Source: Simplicispira suum
GTDB taxonomy: Bacteria > Pseudomonadota > Gammaproteobacteria > Burkholderiales > Burkholderiaceae_C
Reading direction: 5' to 3'
NCBI RefSeq assembly: GCF_003008595.1
Contig: NZ_CP027669.1
Coordinates: 2,914,001-2,978,000 of the forward strand
Length of the DNA: 64,000 nt
This document shows positions 1 to 12,381 of this stretch, piece by piece; position 1 is the first letter of the stretch; each line of letters begins with the position of its first letter. Made by a program: the position numbers and the translations under genes. A model generated the notes under the pieces. It ran no database searches. It was given only the letters and a program-made list of their open reading frames with translations, and was not told the DNA's origin.

Positions 1-1292
<1,292 letters not shown>

Positions 1293-1330
1293 TCAGTCGG
1301 GGGTGTGCGTCAGAGCGAAAAATTTAAGAG

Positions 1331-1380
1331 ATTTTGGCTTCTAGCGCTTATCAGGTCTACGTCGGTAGCTATTCTATTCA
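1331..1380 (+). repeat. Dispersed palindromic element, copy 1
   Basis: This copy lies between the DUF1330 gene and eno. It carries the shared core TTCTAGCGCTTAT followed about 14 bases later by TAGCTAT and an AT-rich tail. The right half of the first hairpin is degenerate here. The same core occurs six more times in the window. It is oriented opposite to the surrounding genes. Confidence 0.7.
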
Positions 1381-1387
1381 GAGCGAA

Positions 1388-1678
1388 TCAAACGCCTTCC
1401 ACACATACTAGCCGCATGATGGCTGCGCCCTCGCGCGCCGTGCGCGCCTTGCGGTACTCAGGCGAGTCGTGAAATGCCAGGGCGGCTTCGAAGCTTGGAA
1501 ACTTGAGCACCACCGTGCGCCCGGGATTCCAGTCGCCTTCCAGCACTTCTACCCTGCCACCGCGAATGCACACCTCCGCACCGTGGACGCGCATGGCTTC
1601 GCTGCTCCATTTTTTGTACTCTTCGTACTGCTCGGGGTTGGTCACCTCGACCGAGGCAATGATGTAGCCACTGGCCAT
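1388..1678 (-). CDS. DUF1330 family protein
   Basis: A 96-residue protein that fits the DUF1330 family (dimeric alpha-beta barrel, ferredoxin-like fold, about 95 residues). The pattern visible is an N-terminal beta strand (GYIIASVEV), a YEEYK segment, a central GGRVEVLEGDW stretch, then VVLKFPSFEAALAFHDSPEY, which is the family signature. Function of the family is not established. Two bases separate its start from the kdsA stop, so it is very probably cotranscribed with kdsA and pyrG upstream and eno downstream. No membrane segment or signal peptide is seen. Confidence 0.85.
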   Translation of the reverse strand: MASGYIIASVEVTNPEQYEEYKKWSSEAMRVHGAEVCIRGGRVEVLEGDWNPGRTVVLKFPSFEAALAFHDSPEYRKARTAREGAAIMRLVCVEGV

Positions 1679-1680
1679 GC

Positions 1681-4554
<2,874 letters not shown>

Positions 4555-5328
4555 TCAGGCTGCAACCGGGACGGCCGCCGTGTCGTGCCCTGTGCCGCTT
4601 GGCAACGCCAGTTTGCCGGTTCGCAGCGCCTGGGCCAGCAAGTCTGGCGTAGCGCGAATGTGGGCCTCGAGCGCCAATGCTGCGCGGGCTTCGTGGCCTT
4701 CCATGGCCAATTCAAAGATCTGTCGATGCTCCGCATGCACGTCTCGTTCGGAATCCGGCAGTCCCATGGCATATCGTCGGTAGCGCTCGCTGTGGCGCGA
4801 TAGAAGGCGCAGCACTTTTTGCGTCCAGGGCGACTTGTGGCCAGCCAAGAGGGCCTCGTGGAATTGCACGTTGAGCGCTTCCCATTGGCGCCGGTGGGCA
4901 GGCTCGATCGGTTGCTCCAGCGCAGAAATGGCGTCGTAGCTTTTCACGAGGTCGGCGCGCCACTGTGCGCCCCCATGGCGAATCGACTGGCGCAGCGTCT
5001 CAACCTCCAATTGCACGCGCAGGCGCGTCAGGTCTTCGAGTTCCGCTATGGCAATGGGCGCCACGCGAAATCCCCTCTGCCCCTCTGCGGTCACCAACGC
5101 ATCGCTGACCAGTCGTGTGATCGCCTCACGCAGGGTGCCTGCACCGACGTGGTAGCGCACGCGCAGATGTTCGATGGGCAGCTTCATTCCCGGTTCAAGC
5201 CGACCTTCAACAATGTCGTTGCGCAACTCCGCGTAGGTTTGTTCGATCAATGTCCGCGATGTCGTCGCACCGAAGTCAGGGGTGTCGGCGTCCGTACTGG
5301 GTGCTTGCAAAAAAGAGCGCTTGGCCAT
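4555..5328 (-). CDS. GntR-family (FadR/FCD subfamily) regulator, AphS-like
   Basis: A 257-residue DNA-binding protein with an N-terminal GntR winged helix (about residues 28-95, with the pattern TYAELRNDIVEGRLEPGMKL and LREAITRLVSDALV) and a C-terminal all-helical FCD domain (about 100-235). It lies 13 bp downstream of the phenol-responsive activator gene on the same strand, so both are probably one transcript. In Comamonas testosteroni TA441 the GntR-type protein AphS represses the phenol (aph) genes; position and family suggest this is its counterpart, but the operator was not identified. Alternatives are a repressor of an unlinked pathway. The effector is unknown. Confidence 0.8.
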   Translation of the reverse strand: MAKRSFLQAPSTDADTPDFGATTSRTLIEQTYAELRNDIVEGRLEPGMKLPIEHLRVRYHVGAGTLREAITRLVSDALVTAEGQRGFRVAPIAIAELEDLTRLRVQLEVETLRQSIRHGGAQWRADLVKSYDAISALEQPIEPAHRRQWEALNVQFHEALLAGHKSPWTQKVLRLLSRHSERYRRYAMGLPDSERDVHAEHRQIFELAMEGHEARAALALEAHIRATPDLLAQALRTGKLALPSGTGHDTAAVPVAA

Positions 5329-5341
5329 AGGTCGATGTCGG

Positions 5342-7054
5342 TCAGACTTGAGCGCGCTCTTGCAAACGCGCCAAGCGATAGCTCAATTGCGGCCGCGTCA
5401 GGCCAAGGGCGCGTGCAGCGGCAGAAAGGTTGCCGCCCGCACGTGCAACGGCTTCGCGGATCAGGACGTCTTCAAGGGCCTCCAGCGTGAGGCCACTGTC
5501 TTGCAGCGCGTCGTACATTTGCATTGCTTGGGCGGTGGGTGCAGCAGCCCGCTCGAGCACTCCAGCGTCGTTCACGGTGGCGCCGGCTTGCAAGCTGATA
5601 TGAGGAAAAAGCACTTCCGCCTCAACAGCTTCGCCCGACGGGGTGAGGATGACGCCGCGCTCGATCAGATTTTCCAGCTCGCGCACATTCCCCGGCCAGC
5701 TGTAGGCACGCATTGCCAGAAGGGCATGATCGGTAAAGCCCAAAATGCGCTTTCCATGGAGCGCCACGTATTTCTGCAGCAGGTGCATGGCGAGCGCTTC
5801 GATATCGTCGACCCGCTCACGTAGCGCCGGGATGCGAATCGGATACACGTTCAGCCGGTACAGCAAATCGCGCCGAAAGTGGCCTTGCTGTACGGCCTTT
5901 TCCAGATCCATGTTGGTGGCGGCAATCAGGCGCACATCCACCTTGCGTGCTTCGGTGCTGCCCAGGCGCTCAATCTCCCCGGTCTGCAGCACACGCAGCA
6001 GCTTGGCCTGTGCGGCGAGAGGAAGCTCGCCAAGCTCGTCCAGCATCAAGGTGCCGCCGTCGGCACGTTCGAAGCGCCCGATGCGCACGGCACTTGCGCC
6101 GGTGTAGGCGCCCTTTTCAGCACCAAAGAGTTCGCTTTCGACCAATTCTGCAGGCAATGCAGCGCAGTTCACCGCCACGAAGGGCTTGTCGGCCCGGGCT
6201 CCCATGCTGTGTAGAGCGCGCGCAAAGCGCTCCTTGCCGACGCCGGTTTCCCCCGTGAGCAGCACGGTGACCTGCGTCTGCGCTGCCTTGCGCAGCAAGT
6301 CCACCGTTTGTTCAAATGCGCGCGAGCGACCCACCAGCGGGCCTTGCTCATCGGCAGGCTGCATCTGCGTGCGCAGCGACTGCACCTGCGACTGCAACTC
6401 GTCCAGCGTGACCAATACCGAATCGGCGTCGTAGTCGCGCGCCAGTGCCGGAGCGTCTGGCCACTCCTCGGCAAAGCGCCCTTCGATCAGGCAGTGGCTG
6501 CAACCGCAGGCGCTGCACTGGACCTCCTTGTACAGAACGGAGCGACGAAAAAAGGCACTGGTGTAGCCCGAGGCATAGCCCAGCAGCATCCAGCAGACCG
6601 GGGCCTGTTGCGGGCCGAAGTCCCGTGTGTGCGATTCGGCTTCCCAGCTGTGGTCCCACCGAAACTGCCCCAGGAAATGACCAGCTTCCTCATCCAGCTC
6701 AAAGGTCTGTGGGGTGACCTGCACCGCGCCTTCGAGCATGTGCAACTGCGGGCCGACGGCAAAGGCCTCGAAGAGCGGCGCGTCAGGGCGCACCTGGCGC
6801 GCAAGAAGTGCGTCGCGTTCACCCGAGGCGTAGCCGGCACGCATCAGTACGCGCCGCGCGTGCGACGGCCCAATCGACGCCATCAACTCCCTGCGCAAGG
6901 CGCTGAAAGCCGCTGCATGCACCAGCAGCATGCGCTGCCCCGACAACCAGATACGTCCGTCCCCGGCCGAAAAATGCACCAGACGCCGCAGATCGGCGTC
7001 GGACGGCAGCGGAGGGAGGGTCGTGGGTGGCACAGCGCAATTATCGATAAACAA
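5342..7054 (-). CDS. dmpR: Sigma54-dependent phenol-responsive activator (DmpR/AphR/MopR type)
   Basis: A 570-residue activator that should switch on the divergent phenol operon when phenol binds. The N-terminal V4R/XylR-N sensor (about 20-210) keeps the residues equivalent to MopR His106 and Trp134 that hold phenol (here H105 and W133) and the zinc ligands equivalent to Cys155, Glu178, Cys181 and Cys189 (here C154, E177, C180, C188). The central AAA+ domain has Walker A GETGVGK (268-274), the sigma54-contacting GAYTGA loop (315-320) and DELGEL (339-344). A Fis-type helix-turn-helix closes the protein. The start is uncertain: a TTG at 7054 or a GTG at 7033, neither with a clear ribosome site. 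The gene stop is 13 bp from the GntR start. Confidence 0.93.
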   Translation of the reverse strand: MFIDNCAVPPTTLPPLPSDADLRRLVHFSAGDGRIWLSGQRMLLVHAAAFSALRRELMASIGPSHARRVLMRAGYASGERDALLARQVRPDAPLFEAFAVGPQLHMLEGAVQVTPQTFELDEEAGHFLGQFRWDHSWEAESHTRDFGPQQAPVCWMLLGYASGYTSAFFRRSVLYKEVQCSACGCSHCLIEGRFAEEWPDAPALARDYDADSVLVTLDELQSQVQSLRTQMQPADEQGPLVGRSRAFEQTVDLLRKAAQTQVTVLLTGETGVGKERFARALHSMGARADKPFVAVNCAALPAELVESELFGAEKGAYTGASAVRIGRFERADGGTLMLDELGELPLAAQAKLLRVLQTGEIERLGSTEARKVDVRLIAATNMDLEKAVQQGHFRRDLLYRLNVYPIRIPALRERVDDIEALAMHLLQKYVALHGKRILGFTDHALLAMRAYSWPGNVRELENLIERGVILTPSGEAVEAEVLFPHISLQAGATVNDAGVLERAAAPTAQAMQMYDALQDSGLTLEALEDVLIREAVARAGGNLSAAARALGLTRPQLSYRLARLQERAQV

Positions 7055-7096
7055 GTGTGATATCGAACTAGGGTTTTACCCGGTTTTCGAGGGATT

Positions 7097-7110
7097 TCAT
7101 CATTTGATGA
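7097..7110. promoter_or_regulatory. Upstream activator-type palindrome 1
   Basis: TCATCATTTGATGA is a near-perfect dyad. Its centre is 31 bp, about three helical turns, from a second dyad at 7128-7141, the arrangement known for DmpR/XylR upstream activating sequences. It lies about 195 bp before the predicted start of the phenol operon and also close to the activator's own start. Binding is inferred. Confidence 0.6.
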
Positions 7111-7127
7111 AGTCAATGGCGTCATTT

Positions 7128-7141
7128 TGATGAATTCATCA
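7128..7141. promoter_or_regulatory. Upstream activator-type palindrome 2
   Basis: TGATGAATTCATCA is a perfect 14-bp palindrome, related in layout to the XylR/DmpR consensus TTGATCAATTGATCAA. It sits about 165 bp before the predicted transcription start, a normal distance for enhancer-type sites acting through DNA looping on sigma54 polymerase. Confidence 0.65.
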
Positions 7142-7271
7142 TGCTGCGATGCTGCATCTTTGTCTATGTATGTGCGATCTCACACAAAAATCAGGCCTTG
7201 GAGATGCGAATTCTGATTCCGAGTAGGTGCTTACCCTTGGAACTCCGTGATTTTCGGTGTTTTATCGATAT

Positions 7272-7288
7272 TTGGCACGGACCATGCA
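7272..7288 (+). promoter_or_regulatory. Sigma54 (-24/-12) promoter of the phenol operon
   Basis: TTGGCACGGACCATGCA matches the sigma54 consensus TGGCAC-N5-TTGCA, with GG at 7274-7275 and GC at 7286-7287 separated by exactly 10 bases as required. It ends 38 bases before the dmpK start and lies downstream of two enhancer-type palindromes, so transcription of dmpKLMNOPQB and following genes should start near 7299. Confidence 0.88.
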
Positions 7289-7326
7289 AAGAAGACTGCG
7301 CAAAGCCAACCCGCAGGAGTCCGCAA

Positions 7327-7560
7327 ATGAATACCGAATCGCCAGCCTTCGATCACCCGCAGTGTGATGTGACGAAGCGCTTCATCCGCGTATTGAGAAG
7401 ACGCGACAACGGCCTTGTTGAGTTCGAGTTTTCGATCGGCTGGCCGGAACTGGTCGTGGAGTTGATGCTGCCACACCAAGACTTTGATGCGTTTTGCGAG
7501 AAGCACAAAGTGCTCCGGCTCGACGCGGTCAGTCCCAGTCCGAATTCCCCCAACGTTTGA
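7327..7560 (+). CDS. dmpK: Phenol hydroxylase assembly subunit P0
   Basis: A 77-residue protein in the first position of the operon, fitting DmpK/AphK/PhcK. This subunit is not part of the active hydroxylase but helps convert the apo-oxygenase to the iron-loaded form. Recognisable family features are the KRFIRVL start of the conserved domain, the VEFEFSIGWPELVVELMLP segment and the KHKV motif. The ATG at 7327 follows an AGGAG-like site. It lies 13 bp before dmpL. Confidence 0.9.
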   Translation: MNTESPAFDHPQCDVTKRFIRVLRRRDNGLVEFEFSIGWPELVVELMLPHQDFDAFCEKHKVLRLDAVSPSPNSPNV

Positions 7561-7573
7561 GGAGACAAAGAAG

Positions 7574-8566
7574 ATGAATATCGACTTGCAGGCACGGGCC
7601 ATTGAGCCGCAGCGCCACACTTTTGCCCGCGTGGCCGCCTACATTGGCGACAAAACCGCCTCGCGCTACCAAGAGGCGACCCTGGGGGTGCAGTCCACGG
7701 CGAACTTTCACTATCGCCCGACCTGGGAGCCCGAGTTTGAGCTGTTTGACACCGGTCGCACCGCAGTCAAGCTGGCGGACTGGTACGTGCTGCGTGACCC
7801 ACGCCAGTACTACTACGCCAACTGGACCATGACTCGCGCACGCCAGCAGGACGCGATGGAATCGAACTACCAGTTTGTCGAATCGCGGGGCCTCGCGACA
7901 AAGATGCCTGATGGTCTGCGCGCCAAAGCATGTGAAGTACTGCTCCCACTGCGCCATGTGGCTTGGGGCGGAAACATGAACAACACCCAGGTGTGCTCGC
8001 GCGGTTATGGCACCGCCTTCACGGCGCCCGCCATGCTGCATGCCATGGACCAGCTTGGTGTGGCGCAGTACCTGACGCGTCTGGGACTGGCGCTGGAAGA
8101 ACCAGGTGCTCTGGATGCGGGCAAGAAAGACTGGTTGGAACATCCCCGCTGGCAGGGGCTGCGCCGTCTGGTCGAAGACACCCTGGTGGTGCAGGACCCG
8201 TTTGAGCTGTTCGTGGCGCAGAACCTGGCCATGGATGGGCTGCTGTACCCCTTTATCTACACGCATTTCGTGGACGACTACCTGGCGCCCCACGGCGGTA
8301 CAGCGGTTTCCATGCTCACCGCCTTCATGCCCGAATGGCATCAGGAGTCGGCGCGCTGGGTGGATGCGGTGGTCAAGGTGGCTGCTGCGGAGTCCGACGC
8401 CAACCGAACGCTGATTTCCGGCTGGTACCAGAGCTACGTTGAGCAGGCACAGGCGGCGCTTGCACCAGTGGCCGAGCTTGCGCTCGGAGAGGCCGGTCTG
8501 GGGGCTTTGCAAACCGTTCGTGAGTCGCTCGATGCCCGTGCCCGCAAAGCCGGCCTTGATGTTTAA
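7574..8566 (+). CDS. dmpL: Phenol 2-monooxygenase, oxygenase beta subunit P1
   Basis: A 330-residue protein matching the beta subunit of the soluble multicomponent phenol hydroxylase (DmpL, 331 residues). It pairs with the alpha and gamma subunits (DmpN, DmpO) in the (alpha-beta-gamma)2 oxygenase and supports the diiron subunit without binding iron itself. The family stretches YRPTWEPEFELFDTGRTA and LRDPRQYYYANW are clear. The true start is the ATG at 7574 after an AGGAGACAAAG site; longer upstream reading overlaps dmpK and is not used. Gene order with dmpK, M, N, O and P is the classical one. Confidence 0.96.
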   Translation: MNIDLQARAIEPQRHTFARVAAYIGDKTASRYQEATLGVQSTANFHYRPTWEPEFELFDTGRTAVKLADWYVLRDPRQYYYANWTMTRARQQDAMESNYQFVESRGLATKMPDGLRAKACEVLLPLRHVAWGGNMNNTQVCSRGYGTAFTAPAMLHAMDQLGVAQYLTRLGLALEEPGALDAGKKDWLEHPRWQGLRRLVEDTLVVQDPFELFVAQNLAMDGLLYPFIYTHFVDDYLAPHGGTAVSMLTAFMPEWHQESARWVDAVVKVAAAESDANRTLISGWYQSYVEQAQAALAPVAELALGEAGLGALQTVRESLDARARKAGLDV

Positions 8567-8587
8567 GCATTTCAGCCAGGAACAACC

Positions 8588-8872
8588 ATGACAACACCCG
8601 TGATCTCCAAGGTCTTCATCGCCTTTCAGGACAACGAAGAGTCCCGGCCCGTGATTGAGGCCATCCTCGCCGACAACCCCGAGGCCACAGCGGTGCATTC
8701 GCCCGGTCTCGTCAAGATCGACGCGCCCGGCCGCATGGTCATCCGCCGCGCCACGATTGAAGAGCTGGTGGGTCGCCCGTTCGATCTGCAGCAGATCCAG
8801 GTCAACCTGGTCACCCTGTCCGGAAACGTCGACGAAGACGACGACGAACTCTCGCTCAGCTGGCTCGGCTGA
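8588..8872 (+). CDS. dmpM: Phenol hydroxylase effector/coupling protein P2
   Basis: A 94-residue protein of the MmoB/DmpM family of cofactorless effector proteins. DmpM docks on the oxygenase and is needed for efficient hydroxylation. Seen in the sequence are the start of the conserved fold KVFIAFQDNEESRPVIE, the central RMVIRRATIEELVGRPFD, and an acidic end (DEDDDE). DmpM in Pseudomonas is 90 residues, so length fits. It stands between dmpL (21 bp) and dmpN (39 bp) in the operon. Confidence 0.95.
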   Translation: MTTPVISKVFIAFQDNEESRPVIEAILADNPEATAVHSPGLVKIDAPGRMVIRRATIEELVGRPFDLQQIQVNLVTLSGNVDEDDDELSLSWLG

Positions 8873-8911
8873 GCCCCCAACAGAACCGCATACGCACACA
8901 AGGAGACACCG

Positions 8912-10501
8912 ATGGACGCCCCTGTAAGCAAAAAGAAACTCGGCCTGAAAGATCGCTATACCGCCATGACGCGCGGTCTGGGCTGGGACACCACCTACCA
9001 GCCCATGGACAAGGTGTTCCCGTACGACAAGTACGAGGGCATCAAGATTCACGATTGGGACAAGTGGGAAGACCCCTTCCGCCTGACCATGGACGCGTAC
9101 TGGAAGTACCAGGGCGAAAAAGAGAAAAAGCTCTACGCCGTCATCGAGGCCTTTGCCCAAAACAATGGTCAGCTCGGTGTCTCGGATGCGCGCTACATCA
9201 ACGCACTCAAGCTCTTCATTCAAGGTGTGGTCCCGCTTGAGTACTACGCGCACCGTGGCTTTGCGCACGCGGGTCGGCATTTCACCGGCCCTGGCGCCCG
9301 CGTTGCCGCGCAGATGCAGTCGATTGATGAGCTGCGCCACTTCCAGACCGAAACCCACGCGCTGTCGCACTACAACAAGTATTTCAATGGCATGCACAAC
9401 AGCAGCCACTGGTTTGACCGGGTCTGGTTCCTGTCGGTGCCCAAGTCGTTCTTTGAAGATGCGCTGACCGCCGGGCCGTTCGAGTTCCTCACGGCAGTGA
9501 GCTTCTCGTTTGAATACGTGCTCACCAACCTCCTCTTTGTGCCGTTCATGTCTGGCGCGGCGCATAACGGCGACCTGTCTACCGTCACCTTCGGCTTCTC
9601 GGCGCAAAGCGACGAGTCGCGCCACATGACGCTGGGTATCGAGTGCATCAAGTTCATGTTGGAACAAGACCCCGCCAACGTGCCCATCGTGCAGGGCTGG
9701 ATCGACAAATGGTTCTGGCGCGGCTACCGCGTGCTGACCCTGGTGGCCATGATGCAGGACTACATGCTGCCCAAGCGCGTGATGAGCTGGAAGGAAGCCT
9801 GGGAAATGTACGCAGAGGAAAACGGCGGCGCGCTGTTTCGCGACCTGGCGCGCTACGGCATCCGCGAGCCCCTGGGCTGGAAGATGGCTTGCGAAGGCAA
9901 GGACCACATCAGCCACCAGGCCTGGAACATCTTCTATAACTACACCGCAGCCGCCACCTTCCACACCTGGGTGCCCAAGGAAGAAGAAATGCAGTGGCTC
10001 AGCGAGAAGTACCCGGACACCTTCGACAAGTACTACCGCCCTCGCCTGGAGCACTACCGCGAGCAGCAGCAGGCGGGCAAGCGCTTCTACAACAACACGC
10101 TGCCGATGCTGTGCACCACCTGCCAGATTCCGATGGGCTTTACCGAGCCGGGCGATGCCACCAAGATCTGCTACCGCGAGTCGGAGCACGAGGGCGAGAA
10201 GTACCACTTCTGCAGCGATGGCTGCAAGGACATCTTTGACCACGAGCCCGAGAAGTACATCCAGGCCTGGCTGCCCGTGCAGCAGATCTATCAGGGCAAT
10301 TGCTTCAAGCCCGATGTCGACCCCACCGCCGAAGGCTTCGACCCGCTGCTTGCCGTGCTTGACTGGTACCAGATGGAAGTTGGCCGCGACAACTTCGAGT
10401 TTGAAGGCTCGGAAGACCAGAAGAACTTTGCCGCCTGGCGCGGCGAGCCCTTACCGGCCAGCGCAAGCGCCGCTGCCTCAGCGCAAGGAGACCAGTCATG
10501 A
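8912..10501 (+). CDS. dmpN: Phenol 2-monooxygenase, diiron oxygenase alpha subunit P3
   Basis: The catalytic subunit, 529 residues, inserting one oxygen atom of O2 into phenol to give catechol. The carboxylate-bridged diiron ligands of the bacterial multicomponent monooxygenases are all visible: E110, then DELRH (E140, H143), E201, and DESRH (E235, H238). A C-terminal YHS-like segment (about 395-450) has a Cys pair in CTTC and a second pair in CSDGC, as in DmpN/ToMO alpha subunits, where it is thought to be structural. It overlaps the start of dmpO in an ATGA. Nothing suggests damage. Confidence 0.97.
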   Translation: MDAPVSKKKLGLKDRYTAMTRGLGWDTTYQPMDKVFPYDKYEGIKIHDWDKWEDPFRLTMDAYWKYQGEKEKKLYAVIEAFAQNNGQLGVSDARYINALKLFIQGVVPLEYYAHRGFAHAGRHFTGPGARVAAQMQSIDELRHFQTETHALSHYNKYFNGMHNSSHWFDRVWFLSVPKSFFEDALTAGPFEFLTAVSFSFEYVLTNLLFVPFMSGAAHNGDLSTVTFGFSAQSDESRHMTLGIECIKFMLEQDPANVPIVQGWIDKWFWRGYRVLTLVAMMQDYMLPKRVMSWKEAWEMYAEENGGALFRDLARYGIREPLGWKMACEGKDHISHQAWNIFYNYTAAATFHTWVPKEEEMQWLSEKYPDTFDKYYRPRLEHYREQQQAGKRFYNNTLPMLCTTCQIPMGFTEPGDATKICYRESEHEGEKYHFCSDGCKDIFDHEPEKYIQAWLPVQQIYQGNCFKPDVDPTAEGFDPLLAVLDWYQMEVGRDNFEFEGSEDQKNFAAWRGEPLPASASAAASAQGDQS

Positions 10502-10854
10502 GCGTCAAAGCCCTCAAGCCCTACAACTTTCCCGCCAAGGACGTGCGTGCGAACTTCCCGGCTCCCCTGCTGTTCATCGGCTGGGAAGACCATTTGATGT
10601 TCTGCTCGCCAGTGGCCCTTCCACTGCCCGCCGAAACGCCATTTGGCGCATTGGCCCAGGCTGTGTTGCCGGGTGTGTATGGCGCCCATCCCGACTTCGA
10701 GCGCATCGACTGGGACACCGTCGAATGGTTCAAGTCGGGGCAGGCCTGGAAGCCAGACCCTGCCAAGTCGCTGGAGGCCAATGGCCTCAAGCACAAGGAT
10801 GCGATCCGCTTTCGCACACCGGGTCTGACCGGTATTCAGGGGTCTTTCAGCTAA
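10498..10854 (+). CDS. dmpO: Phenol hydroxylase oxygenase gamma subunit P4
   Basis: A 118-residue protein that fits DmpO, the small third subunit of the oxygenase. The conserved N-terminal YNFPAKDVRANFPAPLLFIGW and the DWDTVEWF-like segment (IDWDTVEWFKSG) are present. Its ATG overlaps the dmpN stop by four bases, indicating coupled translation and equal stoichiometry. It is separated by 54 bp from dmpP. Confidence 0.95.
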   Translation: MSVKALKPYNFPAKDVRANFPAPLLFIGWEDHLMFCSPVALPLPAETPFGALAQAVLPGVYGAHPDFERIDWDTVEWFKSGQAWKPDPAKSLEANGLKHKDAIRFRTPGLTGIQGSFS

Positions 10855-10908
10855 CCATTGATGAGAGGCGCCGGCGGACGCATCACCAGTCCGCCGGCCC
10901 GACACGCC

Positions 10909-11973
10909 ATGAGCTACCAACTGACTCTAGAGCCGCTGGGCACCACCATTGACGTGGAGGAAGGCCAGACCGTGCTTGACGCTGCCCTGCGCTCCGGCCT
11001 GTACATCCCCCACGCCTGTGGCCACGGCCTGTGTGGCACCTGCAAGATTCAGGTCACCGAAGGCGAGGTGGACCTCGGTCCGGCCAATCCGTTCGCCCTG
11101 ATGGACATGGAGCGCGACGACGGCATGGCGCTGGCCTGCTGCGCCACGCTGCTGTCCGACGTGACGGTCGAAGCCGACATGGAAGACGAGCCGGACGCGC
11201 AAGTCATCCCCGTGCGCGACTTTGCCGCCACGGTGGTGCGCATCGATCGGCTGACGCCGACCATCAAGGCACTGCACCTGCGGCTGCACGAGCCGATTCG
11301 TTACCAAGCCGGCCAGTATGTGCAAGTCCAGATTCCGGGTGTCGAAGGCGGCCGTGCCTTCTCGATTGCCAATGCTCCGGGGCCCGATGGCCTGAGCAGC
11401 GAAATCGAATTGAACGTGCGCCTGGTGCCGGGCGGTGCTGGCACCACCTGGCTGCACCAAAGCCTGAAGGAAGGCGACCGTGTGCAGTTGGCCGGGCCCT
11501 ATGGGCGCTTTTTCGTGCGCCGCTCGGCCGCCATGCCTATGGTTTTCATGGCTGGCGGGTCGGGGCTGTCGAGTCCGCGGGCCATGATTCTCGAATTGCT
11601 GGCGAACGGATCCAGCGAGCCCATCACGCTGGTGTATGGCCAACGCTCCTCGGAGGAGCTGTATTACGACGCAGAGTTTCGCGCCCTTGCCGAACAGCAC
11701 CCGCATTTCACCTACGTGCCGGCGCTCTCCGAGGTGGGCGAAGACCATGATTGGAGCGGCGCGCGAGGCTTCGTTCACGAGGCCGCCCAGGCCCATTTCA
11801 AGGGCAGCTTTGCCGGCCACAAGGCCTACCTGTGCGGTCCGCCGCCCATGATTGAGGCCTGTATTGGCACGCTGATGCAGGGGCGCTTGTTCGAGCGCGA
11901 CATCTACACCGAGAAGTTTCTCTCGGCCGCTGATGCACAGAGCGCGCGCAGCCCGCTGTTCAAGCGGGTTTGA
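10909..11973 (+). CDS. dmpP: Phenol hydroxylase NADH reductase P5
   Basis: A 354-residue iron-sulfur flavoprotein that carries electrons from NADH through FAD and a plant-type 2Fe-2S cluster to the oxygenase. The N-terminal ferredoxin domain shows ACGHGLCGTCK with the three clustered cysteines and a fourth in ACCA. The flavin domain has RAFSIANAP, and the nucleotide domain has the MAGGSG and YLCGPPPM motifs of the ferredoxin-NADP reductase superfamily. The ATG at 10909 gives the family length (DmpP 353); an earlier in-frame ATG would add 17 residues unlike the family. Confidence 0.96.
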   Translation: MSYQLTLEPLGTTIDVEEGQTVLDAALRSGLYIPHACGHGLCGTCKIQVTEGEVDLGPANPFALMDMERDDGMALACCATLLSDVTVEADMEDEPDAQVIPVRDFAATVVRIDRLTPTIKALHLRLHEPIRYQAGQYVQVQIPGVEGGRAFSIANAPGPDGLSSEIELNVRLVPGGAGTTWLHQSLKEGDRVQLAGPYGRFFVRRSAAMPMVFMAGGSGLSSPRAMILELLANGSSEPITLVYGQRSSEELYYDAEFRALAEQHPHFTYVPALSEVGEDHDWSGARGFVHEAAQAHFKGSFAGHKAYLCGPPPMIEACIGTLMQGRLFERDIYTEKFLSAADAQSARSPLFKRV

Positions 11974-11985
11974 AAAGGAATGGCC

Positions 11986-12342
11986 ATGCTTTTCGATACC
12001 CGACCCAAAGTCAGCGTCAGCGTCGCACAGACTGGCGAGAGCTACGTCTGTGCAACGACAGAGAGTCTGCTGGCCGGCATGTTGCGCCTGGGCCGCAAAG
12101 GCATCCCCGTGGGCTGCGTCAACGGCGGCTGCGGGGTGTGCAAGGTGCGGATTGTGGAAGGCGCGGTGCAGCCGCTGGGGCCGGTGAGCCGTGCCCATGT
12201 GAGCCTGGCTGAGGAAGCCGACGGATACACCCTGGCCTGCCGGGTGGCGCCCACCGAAGCGGTGCGGCTCGAAGTGGCAGGCAGGCTGACGAAGCCTTTT
12301 TCTTCTGGGCCACGGCGCATCGGCGCAGCCCAAACCGAATGA
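11986..12342 (+). CDS. dmpQ: Plant-type 2Fe-2S ferredoxin
   Basis: A 118-residue ferredoxin of the XylT/DmpQ group. In the xyl and dmp systems this protein re-reduces the active-site iron of catechol 2,3-dioxygenase after oxidation by substituted catechols, which agrees with its place just before dmpB. The cluster cysteines are seen in PVGCVNGGCGVCKV and later in LACRV. Two in-frame ATGs exist six bases apart; the second (11986) is preceded by AAAGGA at good spacing and is preferred. Confidence 0.93.
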   Translation: MLFDTRPKVSVSVAQTGESYVCATTESLLAGMLRLGRKGIPVGCVNGGCGVCKVRIVEGAVQPLGPVSRAHVSLAEEADGYTLACRVAPTEAVRLEVAGRLTKPFSSGPRRIGAAQTE

Positions 12343-12381
12343 CTGATTGACCGATTGATTCACCAACCGAAGGAGACAGAC

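Noticed and set aside
7185..7205. IHF site between the activator palindromes and the sigma54 promoter
   Set aside because: The AATCAGGCCTTGG stretch is near but does not match the IHF consensus spacing; kept out of the feature list.
7529..10243. Long open frame of 904 codons on the minus strand
   Set aside because: Lies opposite dmpL, dmpM and dmpN, which have clear family motifs; it is a shadow frame of high-GC coding DNA with no recognisable domain.
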